This document shows, piece after piece, positions 8,846-18,378 of a stretch of DNA of 64,000 nucleotides. The notes beneath the pieces are model-generated. The model was not told the DNA's origin and searched no databases. It was given only the letters and a program-made list of their open reading frames with translations. A program made the position numbers and the translations under genes. Each line of letters opens with the position of its first letter. Positions within the stretch are counted from its first letter, which is position 1. Source of the DNA: Hyphomonas sediminis. Lineage in GTDB: Bacteria > Pseudomonadota > Alphaproteobacteria > Caulobacterales > Hyphomonadaceae. The stretch is from NCBI RefSeq assembly GCF_019679475.1, contig NZ_JAIEZP010000001.1:1798001-1862000 (forward strand), read 5' to 3'.

Positions 8846-9802
8846 ATGGCTACCTATCTCGAATTCGAAAAACCGATTGCGGAACTTGACGCGAAGATCG
8901 CCGAGCTTGAGGCGCTTGCCGCCCGCAAGGATGGTCCGTCCATCAGCGACGAACTGGCAAAGCTGAAGACCAAGTCGGTCAAACAGCTCAAGCAGATCTA
9001 TTCGGAACTGAACGCATGGCGGATTACGCAGGTGGCGCGCCACCCCGACCGCCCGCACTTCTCGGACTTCATCAACACGGTTTTCACAGACTTTGAGGAG
9101 CTGGCGGGCGACCGGGTCTACGGCAACGACGAAGCCATCATTGGCGGTCTTGCGCGATTCAAGGGGCGTTCCGTTGTGATTATGGGCCATGAAAAAGGCC
9201 GTACCACCGAGAAGCGCCTGAAGCACAATTTCGGCATGGCTCACCCGGAAGGATACCGGAAGGCCGTGCGCCTGATGGATCTGGCCGAGAAATTCAACAT
9301 GCCGGTCCTGTCCTTCCCGGACACGGCAGGCGCTTATCCCGGCAAGGGCGGCGAGGAGCGCGGCCAGGCCGAGGCAATTGCGCGGGGCACCCAGCGTGGC
9401 CTGTCCCTGGGCGTTCCCTTTGTGACACTGGTGATCGGCGAGGGCATGTCCGGCGGGGCAATCGGCATCGCGGCGGCCAACAAAGTGCTGATGATGGAGT
9501 ACGCTATTTACTCGGTGATCTCGCCGGAAGGTTGCGCCTCGATTCTCTATCGTGACGCAACGAAGGCCAAGGATGCGGCTGAGGCGATGGGCATTACGGC
9601 GCCTGAACTGCTGAAGCACCGCATCGTCGATGGCATCGTGAAAGAGCCTGTCGGCGGGGCGCACCGCGACCCGCAACGTGCAATGGCTGCTGCAGGAAAG
9701 ACGCTGGACGCCGCGCTGCAGGAGCTGGAGAGCATGTCTCCAGCGGAGCTTCGGGCGCAGCGCCGGGACCGGTTCTATGCGATTGGCCGTGAGGGCGTCT
9801 GA
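8846..9802 (+). CDS. accA: acetyl-CoA carboxylase carboxyltransferase subunit alpha
   Basis: 318 residues, normal AccA length. The N-terminal helix (YLEFEKPIAELDAKIAELE), the crotonase-like core with VIMGHEKGRTTEKRLKHNFG, the oxyanion region PDTAGAYPGKGGEERGQAEA and GEGMSGGAIGIAAANKV are all characteristic. With AccD it transfers CO2 from carboxybiotin to acetyl-CoA, making malonyl-CoA for the fatty-acid genes seen later in the window. The gene starts 43 bases after tadC. Confidence 0.97.
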   Translation: MATYLEFEKPIAELDAKIAELEALAARKDGPSISDELAKLKTKSVKQLKQIYSELNAWRITQVARHPDRPHFSDFINTVFTDFEELAGDRVYGNDEAIIGGLARFKGRSVVIMGHEKGRTTEKRLKHNFGMAHPEGYRKAVRLMDLAEKFNMPVLSFPDTAGAYPGKGGEERGQAEAIARGTQRGLSLGVPFVTLVIGEGMSGGAIGIAAANKVLMMEYAIYSVISPEGCASILYRDATKAKDAAEAMGITAPELLKHRIVDGIVKEPVGGAHRDPQRAMAAAGKTLDAALQELESMSPAELRAQRRDRFYAIGREGV

Positions 9803-9824
9803 GCCAGTCTGGCAGGGCCGCTAG

Positions 9825-10751
9825 ATGGCCGAGAAGGACTGGATTCGCCGGTATTTCGCGCCGCTGGCCAAAGCGCCGGGCGCCGCCGGACTGACTGACG
9901 ATACCGCTGAACTTTCAAAGGGTTACGGTCCTCTGATCGCCACTGTCGATGCGATGGTGGAAGGTGTTCACTTTTTTTCCGACGATCCGGTTGAGACCGT
10001 AGCCAGGAAGCTGGTGCGGGTGAACGTGTCCGACATCCTCGCTTCGGGCGCAGTGCCGAAAGAGGCGCTGCTGACGCTTGGTTGGCCCCGGCAGGGGCGC
10101 GAAGAGGAACAGATCGCGACATTTGCGGACAGTTTAGGGGCAGAACTGGACAGATGGGGAACGCATCTGGCCGGTGGCGACACCGTTTCGGTCCCATCCG
10201 GATTGTTTCTGTCATTGACGCTGACCGGTGAATGTCTCGGTGCCTCTCCGGTACGCAGGGGCGGCGGCCGGGCGGGTGATGACGTCTGGGTGACCGGCGA
10301 GGTCGGCGCGGCGCGGAGGGGCTATCTGTGGAAAACCGAAGGTCAGGGCGAGGCGCGCTGGCTGTCGGCGCTGCGCGAGCCCATTCTGCCCCCTATTGAG
10401 GCCGCAAGACTCATTTCTGAACGCGCCAATGCGGCGATGGACGTCTCCGATGGGCTTCTTGGCGATTTGGCGAGCCTCGCCGGCGCAAGTGGGCTTGGCG
10501 CCGAAATCGACCTGAGCGCGGTTCCCTTTGCTGGCGGAGCGGCCTCTTTGGCCGAAGCAATCGACCTTTCGAGTTGGGGCGATGATTATCAGCTTCTTTT
10601 TTCTGCGCCGCCCGAAGCTGCTGCTTTCATTGGAGATTCGGGTCTGAAAGTGACCCGGATTGGGCGTCTGTTGCCGGCGCCGGGGTTGGTGGCCAGCTAC
10701 TGTGGAAAACTCGTTAACCTGCCGGAAACCATCGCCTTCGAGCATGGCTGA
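9825..10751 (+). CDS. thiL: thiamine-monophosphate kinase
   Basis: 308 residues of the PurM/ThiL fold. It starts [15 protein letters not shown], has the metal-binding acidic stretch LTDDTAEL, then [25 protein letters not shown] and [20 protein letters not shown], all in ThiL order. ThiL phosphorylates thiamine monophosphate to the active cofactor thiamine diphosphate. It lies 22 bases after accA and upstream of hppA. The thiL-hppA neighbourhood is known from other alphaproteobacteria, often with nusB before thiL; nusB is absent here. Confidence 0.95.
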   Translation: MAEKDWIRRYFAPLAKAPGAAGLTDDTAELSKGYGPLIATVDAMVEGVHFFSDDPVETVARKLVRVNVSDILASGAVPKEALLTLGWPRQGREEEQIATFADSLGAELDRWGTHLAGGDTVSVPSGLFLSLTLTGECLGASPVRRGGGRAGDDVWVTGEVGAARRGYLWKTEGQGEARWLSALREPILPPIEAARLISERANAAMDVSDGLLGDLASLAGASGLGAEIDLSAVPFAGGAASLAEAIDLSSWGDDYQLLFSAPPEAAAFIGDSGLKVTRIGRLLPAPGLVASYCGKLVNLPETIAFEHG

Positions 10752-10897
10752 GTCGGCAAGCCTGCCGTTCGCTCCTGACGCGATGCATCTTGCGCGCGCC
10801 TGGCCTGACTGGCAGGCAAGTTAGTCTAAACAAAAATGAGACCGGACCGGAGCATAATCCGGCTGAGTTTCACTTTCGGGGAACGCAAGGAGGAAAC

Positions 10898-13078
10898 ATG
10901 ATGAACTGGTATTGGCTCGCGCTTGGCGCGGGCATCCTATCGATCGTTTACGGTTGGGTTCAGATCCAATCGATAATGAAAGCACCTGCGGGCAACGCCC
11001 GCATGCTGGAAATTGCGGCAGCCATTCAGGAAGGCGCTAACGCGTATCTGAAGCGCCAGTATCGCACCATCGGCATTGTCGGCGTCGTGGTGGCACTTGT
11101 GCTGATCTTTGCGCTCAGCTGGAAGGCGGCGCTTGGCTTTGTGATCGGCGCGGTTCTGTCCGGTGCGGCGGGCTATATCGGCATGCTGGTTTCGGTGCGC
11201 GCCAATGTGCGCACGACGGAAGCTTCGCGGCAGGGGCTGAACGAAGGCCTCAAGATGGCGTTCAAGTCCGGCGCGGTGACGGGGATGCTCGTCGTCGGCC
11301 TCGCACTGATTGGCATCGTTGGTTATTATGGCCTGCTGACAGGGCCACTGGGCCTGAGCCTCGGTGATGAAGACCAGAAGCGCGAAATCATCGACGCATT
11401 GGTTGCGCTTGGTTTCGGCGCCTCGCTCATCTCCATCTTTGCCCGTCTGGGCGGCGGCATCTTCACCAAGGGGGCCGACGTTGGCGGCGACATGGTCGGC
11501 AAGGTTGAAGCGGGCATACCGGAAGATGATCCGCGTAACCCGGCGACGATTGCAGACAATGTGGGCGACAATGTCGGTGACTGTGCCGGCATGGCGGCTG
11601 ACCTGTTCGAAACCTATGCGGTGACCCTGGTTGCCACGATGGTTCTGGGCGGGATCTATTTTGCCTCCACGCCTTACATCGCAGAGATCATGATGCTGCC
11701 GCTGGCCATCGGGGCCGTCTGTATCGTGACTTCCATCATCGGCACCTTCTTTGCCAACCTTTCCAAGGGCTCGACCAATGTCATGGGCGCGCTCTACAAG
11801 GCGCTCAACGTGGCCGGTGTGCTCTCGATTGGCGGCCTGGCGCTGGCGATCCACACCGTCATTCCGGGCGGCCTCGGCGGCACGCTTGACGGCGCTGGCG
11901 CGCTTCTCGGCTTGGTGGACCCCATGACAGGCGAGGCTGCCCAGATCACAGGCTGGAAGCTGTTTGCCTGCGGCGTGGCAGGTTTGTTTGTGACCCTTCT
12001 GATCGTTGTGGTGACGGCTTACTACACAGAGACGAAGTACCGTCCGGTGCGCTCCATTGCGAAAGCTTCGGAGTCCGGCCATGGCACGAACGTTATTCAG
12101 GGGCTTGCCGTTTCGCTGGAAGCAACGGCCCTGCCGGCGCTGATCATCATCGGCGGCATCCTGCTGACCTACAACCTGGCTGGCCTCTACGGCATTGCCA
12201 TTGCCACGACGACGATGCTGGCGCTTGCTGGTATCATCGTTGCGCTCGACGCATTTGGTCCGGTGACGGACAATGCAGGCGGTATTGCCGAAATGTCGGA
12301 ACTGCCTTCGGAAGTGCGTGACACAACCGATGCGCTCGACGCAGTTGGCAATACGACCAAAGCGGTTACCAAGGGCTATGCGATCGGCTCTGCCGGTCTC
12401 GGCGCGCTAGTGCTGTTTGCGGCGTATGCTGAAGACCTTCGGTATTTCTCGCAGAATGCCGATAAGGGGTCATTCTTCTACGGTGTGGTTGCTGACTTCT
12501 CGATTGCCAATCCCTATGTGGTGGTCGGACTGCTGTTTGGTGGGCTTCTTCCCTTCCTGTTCGGCGGTATGTCGATGATGGCTGTGGGCCGGGCTGCCCA
12601 ATCGGTTGTTGATGAAGTGCGCCGCCAGTTCCGCGAAATGCCGGGCATCATGAAAGGCGAAGTGAAGCCTGATTATGGCCGCGCCGTGGACATGCTGACT
12701 CAGGCGGCGATCAAGGAAATGATCATTCCTTCTCTGCTGCCAGTGCTTTCGCCGATCGTCCTGTTTGGTGCGATCCTGGTGATTGGCGGACCTGGTGAGG
12801 CCCTGGCCTCGGTCGGCGCGATGCTGCTGGGTGTGATCGTGACGGGCCTGTTCGTTGCCATCTCGATGACCTCGGGCGGTGGCGCATGGGACAACGCCAA
12901 GAAATACATTGAAGACGGCCATCATGGGGGCAAGGGCTCTGAAGCTCACAAGGCCGCCGTGACGGGCGATACGGTGGGTGATCCCTACAAGGACACTTCC
13001 GGACCGGCCGTGAATCCGATGATCAAGATTACCAACATCGTTGCGCTGCTGATGCTCGCGGTATTGGCCGGTCACTGA
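10898..13078 (+). CDS. hppA: K+-insensitive proton-translocating inorganic pyrophosphatase
   Basis: 726 residues with about 15-16 hydrophobic segments. The pyrophosphate site is intact: [20 protein letters not shown] and [16 protein letters not shown] near residues 190-235. The K+-dependence position reads [10 protein letters not shown], with Lys rather than Ala, which marks the K+-independent class. The second conserved site is near the C-terminus ([31 protein letters not shown]). It pumps protons using PPi. A strong AAGGAGG (10887-10893) precedes two ATGs; 10901 has the better spacing, 10898 is the earlier choice, and the upstream open frame to 10790 is not needed. A GC-rich terminator follows directly. 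Confidence 0.97.
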   Translation: MMNWYWLALGAGILSIVYGWVQIQSIMKAPAGNARMLEIAAAIQEGANAYLKRQYRTIGIVGVVVALVLIFALSWKAALGFVIGAVLSGAAGYIGMLVSVRANVRTTEASRQGLNEGLKMAFKSGAVTGMLVVGLALIGIVGYYGLLTGPLGLSLGDEDQKREIIDALVALGFGASLISIFARLGGGIFTKGADVGGDMVGKVEAGIPEDDPRNPATIADNVGDNVGDCAGMAADLFETYAVTLVATMVLGGIYFASTPYIAEIMMLPLAIGAVCIVTSIIGTFFANLSKGSTNVMGALYKALNVAGVLSIGGLALAIHTVIPGGLGGTLDGAGALLGLVDPMTGEAAQITGWKLFACGVAGLFVTLLIVVVTAYYTETKYRPVRSIAKASESGHGTNVIQGLAVSLEATALPALIIIGGILLTYNLAGLYGIAIATTTMLALAGIIVALDAFGPVTDNAGGIAEMSELPSEVRDTTDALDAVGNTTKAVTKGYAIGSAGLGALVLFAAYAEDLRYFSQNADKGSFFYGVVADFSIANPYVVVGLLFGGLLPFLFGGMSMMAVGRAAQSVVDEVRRQFREMPGIMKGEVKPDYGRAVDMLTQAAIKEMIIPSLLPVLSPIVLFGAILVIGGPGEALASVGAMLLGVIVTGLFVAISMTSGGGAWDNAKKYIEDGHHGGKGSEAHKAAVTGDTVGDPYKDTSGPAVNPMIKITNIVALLMLAVLAGH

Positions 13079-13104
13079 TTGTCGGTGGAGAAATGAATGG
13101 AAGC

Positions 13105-13130
13105 CCCCCGGAGGAAACTCCGGGGGTTTT
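13105..13130 (+). terminator. rho-independent terminator of hppA
   Basis: Perfect 9-bp stem CCCCCGGAG / CTCCGGGGG closed by a GAAA tetraloop (13105-13126), followed by TTTTCTTT. It starts 26 bases after the hppA stop on the same strand. Confidence 0.92.
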
Positions 13131-13186
13131 CTTTGTGCGGTGCACATATCAGGAATTTCTATATCGGCTCAGGCCCGTTTCAATTG

Positions 13187-13361
13187 GGCGACGCCTCAGC
13201 GGAAACTATTGTCTGCGCGAAGGCGGCCACCCAAAACCAGAAAAGAAAGCCGCGAAGGGAGGGTCAGAAGGGACCAGCAACACTCCGGTTGGGGCCCGTG
13301 CTGACACGCCAAGCGTCTCACGAAGCCCCGGTGGCCACCAGAGGCCGTTGCTGACCTCGCC
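13187..13361 (+). ncRNA. candidate structured noncoding RNA between hppA and bamE
   Basis: The 349 bases between the hppA stop and the bamE stop hold no credible gene. They can form a nested secondary structure. A closing stem pairs GGCGA and TCAGC (13187-13200) with GCTGA and TCGCC (13350-13361). A second stem pairs GGCGGCCAC (13222-13230) with GTGGCCACC (13331-13339) with one mismatch, leaving an asymmetric internal loop. Inside lie a GGTC/GACC hairpin (13262-13275) and a long hairpin 13291-13329 (GGGGC/GCCCC, CGTG/CACG, ACGC/GCGT). Size (~175 nt) and shape recall 6S-type RNAs, but I cannot confirm the family. Strand is a guess based on possible G-U pairs and a TATATC box near 13160. Confidence 0.4.
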
Positions 13362-13369
13362 TGAACGAA

Positions 13370-13402
13370 GAAGGCCGCACCGGCTTGCCGGATGCGGCCT
13401 TC
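13370..13402. terminator. GC-rich hairpin between the RNA candidate and convergent bamE
   Basis: Stem of 14 pairs: GAAGGCC, GCA and CCGG on the left and their complements on the right, with a CTTG loop and a single bulged A at 13392. It lies 26 bases beyond the bamE stop (minus strand) and right after the candidate RNA (plus strand). Neither side has a good T-run, so it may be a terminator for either strand or simply a stable repeat. Confidence 0.5.
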
Positions 13403-13427
13403 GGACTTTGTAGGCGGGCGCTGTGGA

Positions 13428-13907
13428 TCAGCGGCGACCGGTCGGGTTGTTCGGTGTGATTTCGTCGGTATTGGGCAGGCGCATGGCGCCAACGGTGCCG
13501 AAGATCTGTTCCCAGAAGCCAAGCTCGCGACCGCGTGTGGGTGTTTCGCGTGCAGCATACGAAACGATCTCGCCATCATTGACAGAGTATTTCACAACCT
13601 CGTCGACGGCATCGTCTTCACCGAAGCGAATGGCGATGATGGAACGTTCCACAACCTTCGGCTTGTAGAAGGCGAAACGCTCCTGAATGTCTGAATAGTA
13701 GAACCAGGTATTGGTGTCGAAGAGGCCTTCGGTCGATGGCGATCCGAGCTGGGCCAGTACGGTGGACCGGGTGTCCTCGCCTGGCTTGATGTTGGCGGGC
13801 TGGACCTCATCGGCAATATAGCCGTGGAAATCCCGCGCCGGGCTCAGACACGCGGTCAGAGGCAGGGCGGCAAGAATGCCGGCGGCGACAAGGGAAAGAC
13901 GCGCCAT
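13428..13907 (-). CDS. bamE: outer-membrane assembly lipoprotein BamE (SmpA/OmlA)
   Basis: 159 residues with an N-terminal signal and lipobox (LPLTAC, Cys near residue 20). The BamE core is visible: HGYIADEVQPANIKPGEDTR, VLAQLGSPSTEGLFDTNTWFY and the strand YSDIQERFAFYKPKVVER. BamE is an accessory lipoprotein of the beta-barrel assembly machine. The C-terminal ~30 residues (from GFWEQIFG) extend past the BamE fold and are typical of alphaproteobacterial versions. It is transcribed divergently from the bc1 chaperone gene, whose GTG lies 75 bases away. Confidence 0.92.
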   Translation of the reverse strand: MARLSLVAAGILAALPLTACLSPARDFHGYIADEVQPANIKPGEDTRSTVLAQLGSPSTEGLFDTNTWFYYSDIQERFAFYKPKVVERSIIAIRFGEDDAVDEVVKYSVNDGEIVSYAARETPTRGRELGFWEQIFGTVGAMRLPNTDEITPNNPTGRR

Positions 13908-13981
13908 CTAGGGCTCCTGTTAGACTTTGACCGCAGACCTAGCGACAGGTAACCGGGCTTGGCAAGCATTGGAGTACAGGG

Positions 13982-14530
13982 GTGATCGCTTTTTCAGGTA
14001 GCTGGTTCCGGCGCCGCGGCGCATTGAAAAAGGCGGTGGCGGAAGCCTATGGCCGTCTGCTGCGCGAGGCATTGATGCCGGTGCACTACGAGACGCGCGG
14101 TGCCATCGACAATTTCGAGGGGCGCGCGCAGATGGTGACGGTGATGACAGCGCTCGCCTGCAGCCGTCTCGCCGCGATTGGCGGGCCGCTGGCTGCGGAA
14201 ATGACCGAGCGGCTGAACGCCCTGGTTCTCGACGGGTTTGACGCCGCGTTCCGGGAAAAAGGCGTGGGCGACCATTCGATTGCCCGCAAGGTACGCACGC
14301 TGGCCGAGTCGCATTCCGGGTTGGGCCGGGCGCTGCTTGCGGCGTTGCAAGAGACCGATTCGGATACGGCGCTGGCTGATGTGTTGCGGCGCAACGGCGT
14401 TGTAAAAGCTGAGCAGCTGGGCGCAATGACCGATGCGTTGCGGCGCTATCAGTCTGTGTTTGCAGGGCAGACGGACGCGGAAATCCTCACCGGCGGCTTC
14501 GCCTGTGGCGGGCATGAGCCGGCGGCGTGA
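13982..14530 (+). CDS. ubiquinol-cytochrome c chaperone family protein
   Basis: 182 residues from a GTG start. It resembles the Cbp3/UQCC1-type chaperone domain: GAIDNFEGRAQMVTVMTALACSRL, LNALVLDGFDAAFREKGVGD and HSIARKVRTLAES match the family pattern of a helical protein with a conserved G-V-G-D turn. Such proteins help assemble cytochrome bc1. Its place between bamE and plsX is the expected one; a DUF177 (YceD-like) gene that often follows is not present in the 107 bases before plsX. Confidence 0.85.
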   Translation: MIAFSGSWFRRRGALKKAVAEAYGRLLREALMPVHYETRGAIDNFEGRAQMVTVMTALACSRLAAIGGPLAAEMTERLNALVLDGFDAAFREKGVGDHSIARKVRTLAESHSGLGRALLAALQETDSDTALADVLRRNGVVKAEQLGAMTDALRRYQSVFAGQTDAEILTGGFACGGHEPAA

Positions 14531-14637
14531 GTCCAATCTGGTAGTCATGCATCGCATCTGGCCCGTTGCTTTGGTGTGCGGTGCCACTTAAACCACGCAA
14601 AAATACGCATATTGCCGTAACGCAGCGGTTGTCTTCC

Positions 14638-15672
14638 ATGCAGCGCAAACTGACGCTCTCTATCGATGCCATGGGCGGCGACGCCGCACCGGGCATTACC
14701 GTTGACGGAACCGCCGAGTTTCTCGCGCGGCGGCCTGAAGCGGTTGCGCTTCTGCATGGCGATGAGGCCGTGCTGACCCCGCTGGTGGCGGCCAAGGCGG
14801 GCCTTGCGGGCCGGGTGACGATTGTTCACGCCGCCGAGAAGATCACTTCCGATATGAAGCCCAGCCAGGCGCTGCGCCGGGGCAAGGGAAGCTCGATGTG
14901 GAATGCCGTCGAGGCAGTGAAGGAAGGCCGTGCGGACGCGTCGGTTTCGGCGGGCAATACCGGCGCACTGATGGCAATCTCAATGCTGCAGCTGCGCAAG
15001 ATGGACGGCGTGCACCGCCCGGCGATGACGGCGCTGTGGCCAACGCTGCGCGGGCGTACTGTGGTTCTGGACGTAGGCGCCAATGTCGAGGCCGACGCCG
15101 AACAGCTGGTGACCTTTGCCATCATGGGCGAGGCGTTTGCCCGCGCGACGCTCGGCGTGGAGCGCCCGTCCGTGGGTTTGCTCAACATCGGTTCCGAAGA
15201 GATGAAGGGCCATGAAGAAGTGCGCGAGGCGCATGAGCTGCTGCGCAACTCGCCGCTGAAGATGGACTATCGCGGCTTTGTCGAAGGCGACGATATTTCG
15301 GCAGGGGCGGTAGATGTGGTCGTCACTGACGGCTTCACTGGCAATGTGGCGCTGAAGACGGGCGAGGGTGTTGCCCGGATGCTGGCAAGCCGGATGCGCG
15401 AGGCATTTACGGCAAACCTTGTGTCGAAACTGGGCGCAGGTCTCGCGATGAGCGGGCTGAAGCAGCTCAAGGACTTCATGGACCCGAGCAATGTGAATGG
15501 CGGTGTGCTAATCGGGCTTGGGGGCGTGTCGGTGAAAAGCCATGGCGGGGCAGATGCCCGCGGCTTTGCCACGGCATGCCTGCTGGCCGCAGACCTGGCC
15601 CAGAGCGATTACCGGATCGAGATTGCGGCGAATCTCGCCCGTGTCGGAACCGGCGGTCTGGCAGCAGAGTAA
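14638..15672 (+). CDS. plsX: phosphate acyltransferase PlsX
   Basis: 344 residues starting [19 protein letters not shown], which is the canonical PlsX N-terminus. The frame is open back to 14566, but the added 24 residues do not resemble the family. Conserved segments include [62 protein letters not shown] and [16 protein letters not shown]. PlsX makes acyl-phosphate from acyl-ACP, the acyl donor used by PlsY, which is also in this window. The next gene, fabH, starts 33 bases later, as in many bacteria. Confidence 0.97.
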   Translation: MQRKLTLSIDAMGGDAAPGITVDGTAEFLARRPEAVALLHGDEAVLTPLVAAKAGLAGRVTIVHAAEKITSDMKPSQALRRGKGSSMWNAVEAVKEGRADASVSAGNTGALMAISMLQLRKMDGVHRPAMTALWPTLRGRTVVLDVGANVEADAEQLVTFAIMGEAFARATLGVERPSVGLLNIGSEEMKGHEEVREAHELLRNSPLKMDYRGFVEGDDISAGAVDVVVTDGFTGNVALKTGEGVARMLASRMREAFTANLVSKLGAGLAMSGLKQLKDFMDPSNVNGGVLIGLGGVSVKSHGGADARGFATACLLAADLAQSDYRIEIAANLARVGTGGLAAE

Positions 15673-15705
15673 CGGCGCGCCGCGCCAGACGAGGATTTCA
15701 GAACA

Positions 15706-16677
15706 ATGGCAAGGCGCAGCTTTATCCGCGGAACCGGTAGCTATCTGCCCGAACGCGTGCTGACCAATGATGAGCTCTCCACCATGGTCGAGACGACCGA
15801 TGAGTGGATCCAGGAGCGCACTGGCATTCGCAAGCGGCACATTGCCGCCGATGGCGAGCTGACATCCGATATCGCCGTGCAGGCTGCCAGGCGCGCACTG
15901 GACGCCGCCGGTATGACGCCCGACCAAATCGATCTGATCGTGCTGGCCACGACGACGCCCGACCAGACCTTCCCGGCAACGGCGACGGCGGTACAGGCCA
16001 AGCTCGGCTGCGGCCCCGGCGCGGCGTTTGACGTGCAGGCTGTTTGCTCGGGCTTCCTGTTCGCGCTGGCAACCGCCGACTCGATGATGAAGCAGGGCCT
16101 GTTCCACCGGGCGCTGGTGATTGGAGCTGAGACGTTCACCCGTATTCTCGACTGGTCCGACCGGGGCACCTGCGTGCTGTTCGGCGATGGCGGCGGCGCT
16201 GTGGTGCTGGAATGCGTGGAATGGGACGGCGCAGAGGACGCCGGTATCATCACGCACCATGTGCGCACCGATGGCACCAAGTCCGACCTGCTCTATGTCG
16301 ATGGCGGCGTCAGCTCCACCGGCACGATCGGCCACGTCCGCATGGAAGGGAACAAGGTGTTCAAGCATGCGGTGACGAACATCTCCGCAGCGATCGAGGC
16401 CGTGCTCGCCCAGACGGGCCTCACCTCGGCGGACATCGACTGGTTCGTGCCCCACCAGGCCAACAAGCGCATCCTCGACGGCGTTGCCAAAAAGCTGAGC
16501 ATCCCTGAGGAAAAGGTGGTCGTGACGGTCACCGAGCATGCCAATACGTCGGCCGCCTCGATCCCCCTGGCGCTCGACCATGTGGTACGCTCAGGCAAGG
16601 CAAAACCGGGCGATCTCATCCTTTCCGAAGCGATGGGCGGGGGCTTTTCCTGGGGCGCGAGCCTCTTCAGGCTTTGA
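15706..16677 (+). CDS. fabH: 3-oxoacyl-ACP synthase III (FabH)
   Basis: 323 residues of thiolase fold. The catalytic triad is complete: Cys in [12 protein letters not shown] (near 113), His in [11 protein letters not shown] (near 250) and Asn in [15 protein letters not shown] (near 280). The N-terminus ([32 protein letters not shown]) and C-terminus ([13 protein letters not shown]) are canonical. It condenses acetyl-CoA with malonyl-ACP to start fatty-acid synthesis. It forms a unit with plsX upstream. Confidence 0.97.
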   Translation: MARRSFIRGTGSYLPERVLTNDELSTMVETTDEWIQERTGIRKRHIAADGELTSDIAVQAARRALDAAGMTPDQIDLIVLATTTPDQTFPATATAVQAKLGCGPGAAFDVQAVCSGFLFALATADSMMKQGLFHRALVIGAETFTRILDWSDRGTCVLFGDGGGAVVLECVEWDGAEDAGIITHHVRTDGTKSDLLYVDGGVSSTGTIGHVRMEGNKVFKHAVTNISAAIEAVLAQTGLTSADIDWFVPHQANKRILDGVAKKLSIPEEKVVVTVTEHANTSAASIPLALDHVVRSGKAKPGDLILSEAMGGGFSWGASLFRL

Positions 16678-16773
16678 TTCAAAAGAAATCTGACACAAAT
16701 TTAGCTAACGCCCGCGCTAGGAATTCGTTAAGGTGCCGGGTCTAGGCTTCCTTTAGAGAAACGGGCTGACAGA

Positions 16774-17067
16774 ATGAGCGACCGTACCCTTACCCGTGCT
16801 GAAGTGACCGATGCCATCGTCCGTGAAGTGGGCGTCACGCGTCAGGAATCCGCTGACCTGCTTGACCGCACACTCGACCTGATCGGGGCGGCGTTGGAGC
16901 AGGAAGAGGAAGTGAAGCTGGCACGTTTCGGAAACTTCGTGGTCCGCTCCAAGGCGGCCCGCGAAGGCCGCAACCCGAAGACCGGTCAGGAGGCACCGAT
17001 TGCCGCCCGCCGCGTCGTCACGTTCCGGCCATCGCCGATGCTGAAGTCTCAGGTCGGCGGAGACTAG
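16774..17067 (+). CDS. ihfA: integration host factor subunit alpha
   Basis: 97 residues, HU/IHF fold. It has the two N-terminal helices (LTRAEVTDAIVREVGVTRQE), the central strand KLARFGNFVVRSKAAREGRNPKTG, and the DNA-intercalating arm (APIAARRVVTFRPSPML). The arm keeps the proline region typical of IHF. It is a sequence-specific DNA-bending protein acting as a heterodimer with IhfB. The 96 bases before it have no gene and likely carry its promoter. merR follows after 20 bases. Confidence 0.95.
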   Translation: MSDRTLTRAEVTDAIVREVGVTRQESADLLDRTLDLIGAALEQEEEVKLARFGNFVVRSKAAREGRNPKTGQEAPIAARRVVTFRPSPMLKSQVGGD

Positions 17068-17087
17068 ACACCTAAGGAGGCACCTGC

Positions 17088-17564
17088 ATGACGGCACTCA
17101 GAGCCCGGATTGAAAAATCAGCAGACGCCTACAGGTCTATCGGAGAAGTCGCCGCTGAACTCGGCCTTGAGCCGCATGTGCTGCGCTATTGGGAAACCCG
17201 CTTCCCCAAACAGGTGAGCCCCGTGAAGCGCCCCGACGGGCGCCGCTTCTTCCGCCCGCAGGATCTTGAGGCGCTGCGCGCCATCCAGATCCTCGTGCAT
17301 GAGCGGGGCATGACACTGAAAGGCGCCAAGGCTGTTCTGAGTGAACAGGGCGTGGCCGCTGTGCTCGGCGGCAAGGCCGCCATCACGCCGGGCGCTGCGC
17401 AGGCCGCCTCTCATGCCCGCGCGCTGCAGGAGACGCTGGCCAAGGCCTATACCGATGTGCCCGCCGACGCCGAAGCCCGCCGCGAACGGCTGACCGAAAC
17501 GCTGAGCGAACTGTCAGACCTCAAATCCCGCCTCGACGCGCTGCGCGCCCGCCGCGCGGGCTAA
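17088..17564 (+). CDS. MerR family transcriptional regulator
   Basis: 158 residues. N-terminal MerR winged helix: YRSIGEVAAELGLEPHVLRYWETRFP, then VKRPDGRRFFRPQDLEALRAIQ. This is followed by a shorter Ala-rich middle and a C-terminal coiled-coil (SELSDLKSRLDALRARRAG). There is no metal-binding cysteine set, so it is not a metal sensor. It sits downstream of ihfA in the order seen in Caulobacter-type genomes, where its regulon is not well defined. A strong GGAGG precedes the ATG. Confidence 0.9.
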   Translation: MTALRARIEKSADAYRSIGEVAAELGLEPHVLRYWETRFPKQVSPVKRPDGRRFFRPQDLEALRAIQILVHERGMTLKGAKAVLSEQGVAAVLGGKAAITPGAAQAASHARALQETLAKAYTDVPADAEARRERLTETLSELSDLKSRLDALRARRAG

Positions 17565-17601
17565 GCCGCACAGCAACATCATGCGACAGCCTTCAGGCCT
17601 G

Positions 17602-17624
17602 CCTGCCATAGGCAGGGCTTGTTT
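17602..17624 (+). terminator. probable terminator of ihfA-merR
   Basis: Six-bp stem CCTGCC / GGCAGG with a short ATA loop (17602-17616), then GCTTGTTT. It is 37 bases after the merR stop and lies between it and the convergent tRNA gene. Confidence 0.55.
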
Positions 17625-17651
17625 CAGAAGCTGATTTCCCCGGAAATTTAA

Positions 17652-17729
17652 TGGTCGGAGCGAGAGGATTCGAACCTCCGACCCCTAGTCCCCCAGACTA
17701 GTGCGCTAACCGGGCTGCGCCACGCTCCG
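17652..17729 (-). tRNA. tRNA-Pro (anticodon GGG)
   Basis: 78 nt including an encoded CCA. On the minus strand it reads 5' CGGAGCG (acceptor), a D arm containing GCGCAGCCCGGTTAGCGC, anticodon stem CTAGT/ACTAG around the loop CTGGGGG (anticodon GGG), T arm with GGTTCGAATCC, then CGCTCCG-A-CCA. All stems pair. It decodes CCC and CCU. It is located after merR, as in other alphaproteobacteria with the same gene order. Confidence 0.95.
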
Positions 17730-17896
17730 ACCGGAAGGCGCTGTATAGGCAAAGCCTTACGGCGCCGCAACGGCTTATTGCGGCTGATTTTCGGGTGTGG
17801 CCCGGCGAGACTGGCCGCCTCAGCGGCGGGCGCCTTTTGCAGGGGCTGCTGCGGGACTATATCGGGAGGCGAGACATTGAAACGAGGAGCCTTCCC

Positions 17897-18310
17897 ATGG
17901 CCGACACACCGCCCCCCAAGGTGACCCGGAGCGAGCGCGAATGGCGCGAATTGCTGACCGATCAGGAATATGCGGTCGGCTTTGGCGAAGGCACCGAGCG
18001 CGCCTTCACGCCGGGCAATTACCAGGACGAGAAAGGCAAGGGCATCTATCACTGCAAGGGATGCGGCACGGCGCTCTGGTCTTCCGAACATAAATTCGAT
18101 TCCGGCACGGGCTGGCCCAGCTATTGGCGTCCCATCGAAGCCGGCCTGATCGGCACTAAGACCGACTTCAAGATCGGCTACCCGCGCACCGAATGCCATT
18201 GCGCCACCTGTGGCATGCATATGGGCCATGTGTTCGATGACGGCCCACCGCCAACCGGTATGCGCTGGTGCATCAACGGGATCGTGCTGGATTTCCGCCC
18301 TGCTGACTAA
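17897..18310 (+). CDS. msrB: peptide-methionine (R)-S-oxide reductase MsrB
   Basis: 137 residues from the ATG at 17897, which has a GAGGAG box 8 bases upstream; earlier in-frame starts would add an unrelated extension. The zinc site is two CxxC pairs (CKGC and CATC). The substrate loop is FDSGTGWPSYWRP and the catalytic cysteine lies in MRWCINGIVLDF. It reduces methionine-R-sulfoxide in proteins with thioredoxin as donor. It lacks an N-terminal signal, so it is cytoplasmic. Confidence 0.95.
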   Translation: MADTPPPKVTRSEREWRELLTDQEYAVGFGEGTERAFTPGNYQDEKGKGIYHCKGCGTALWSSEHKFDSGTGWPSYWRPIEAGLIGTKTDFKIGYPRTECHCATCGMHMGHVFDDGPPPTGMRWCINGIVLDFRPAD

Positions 18311-18378
18311 GGAAAGGCTGGACATTGTGGTCCGGCTCACGCCAGATATTCCGAATATCGATAAGCGGAGCCTTCCCT

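Noticed and set aside
13131..13180. 13-base similarity on the minus strand to the start region of E. coli 6S RNA
   Set aside because: The rest of a 6S RNA would have to lie in the hppA terminator and coding end; the match is too short to be used.
13093..13413. 106-codon plus-strand frame in the hppA-bamE gap
   Set aside because: Begins before and runs through the hppA terminator; translation is Arg/Pro-rich; the structured RNA reading is better.
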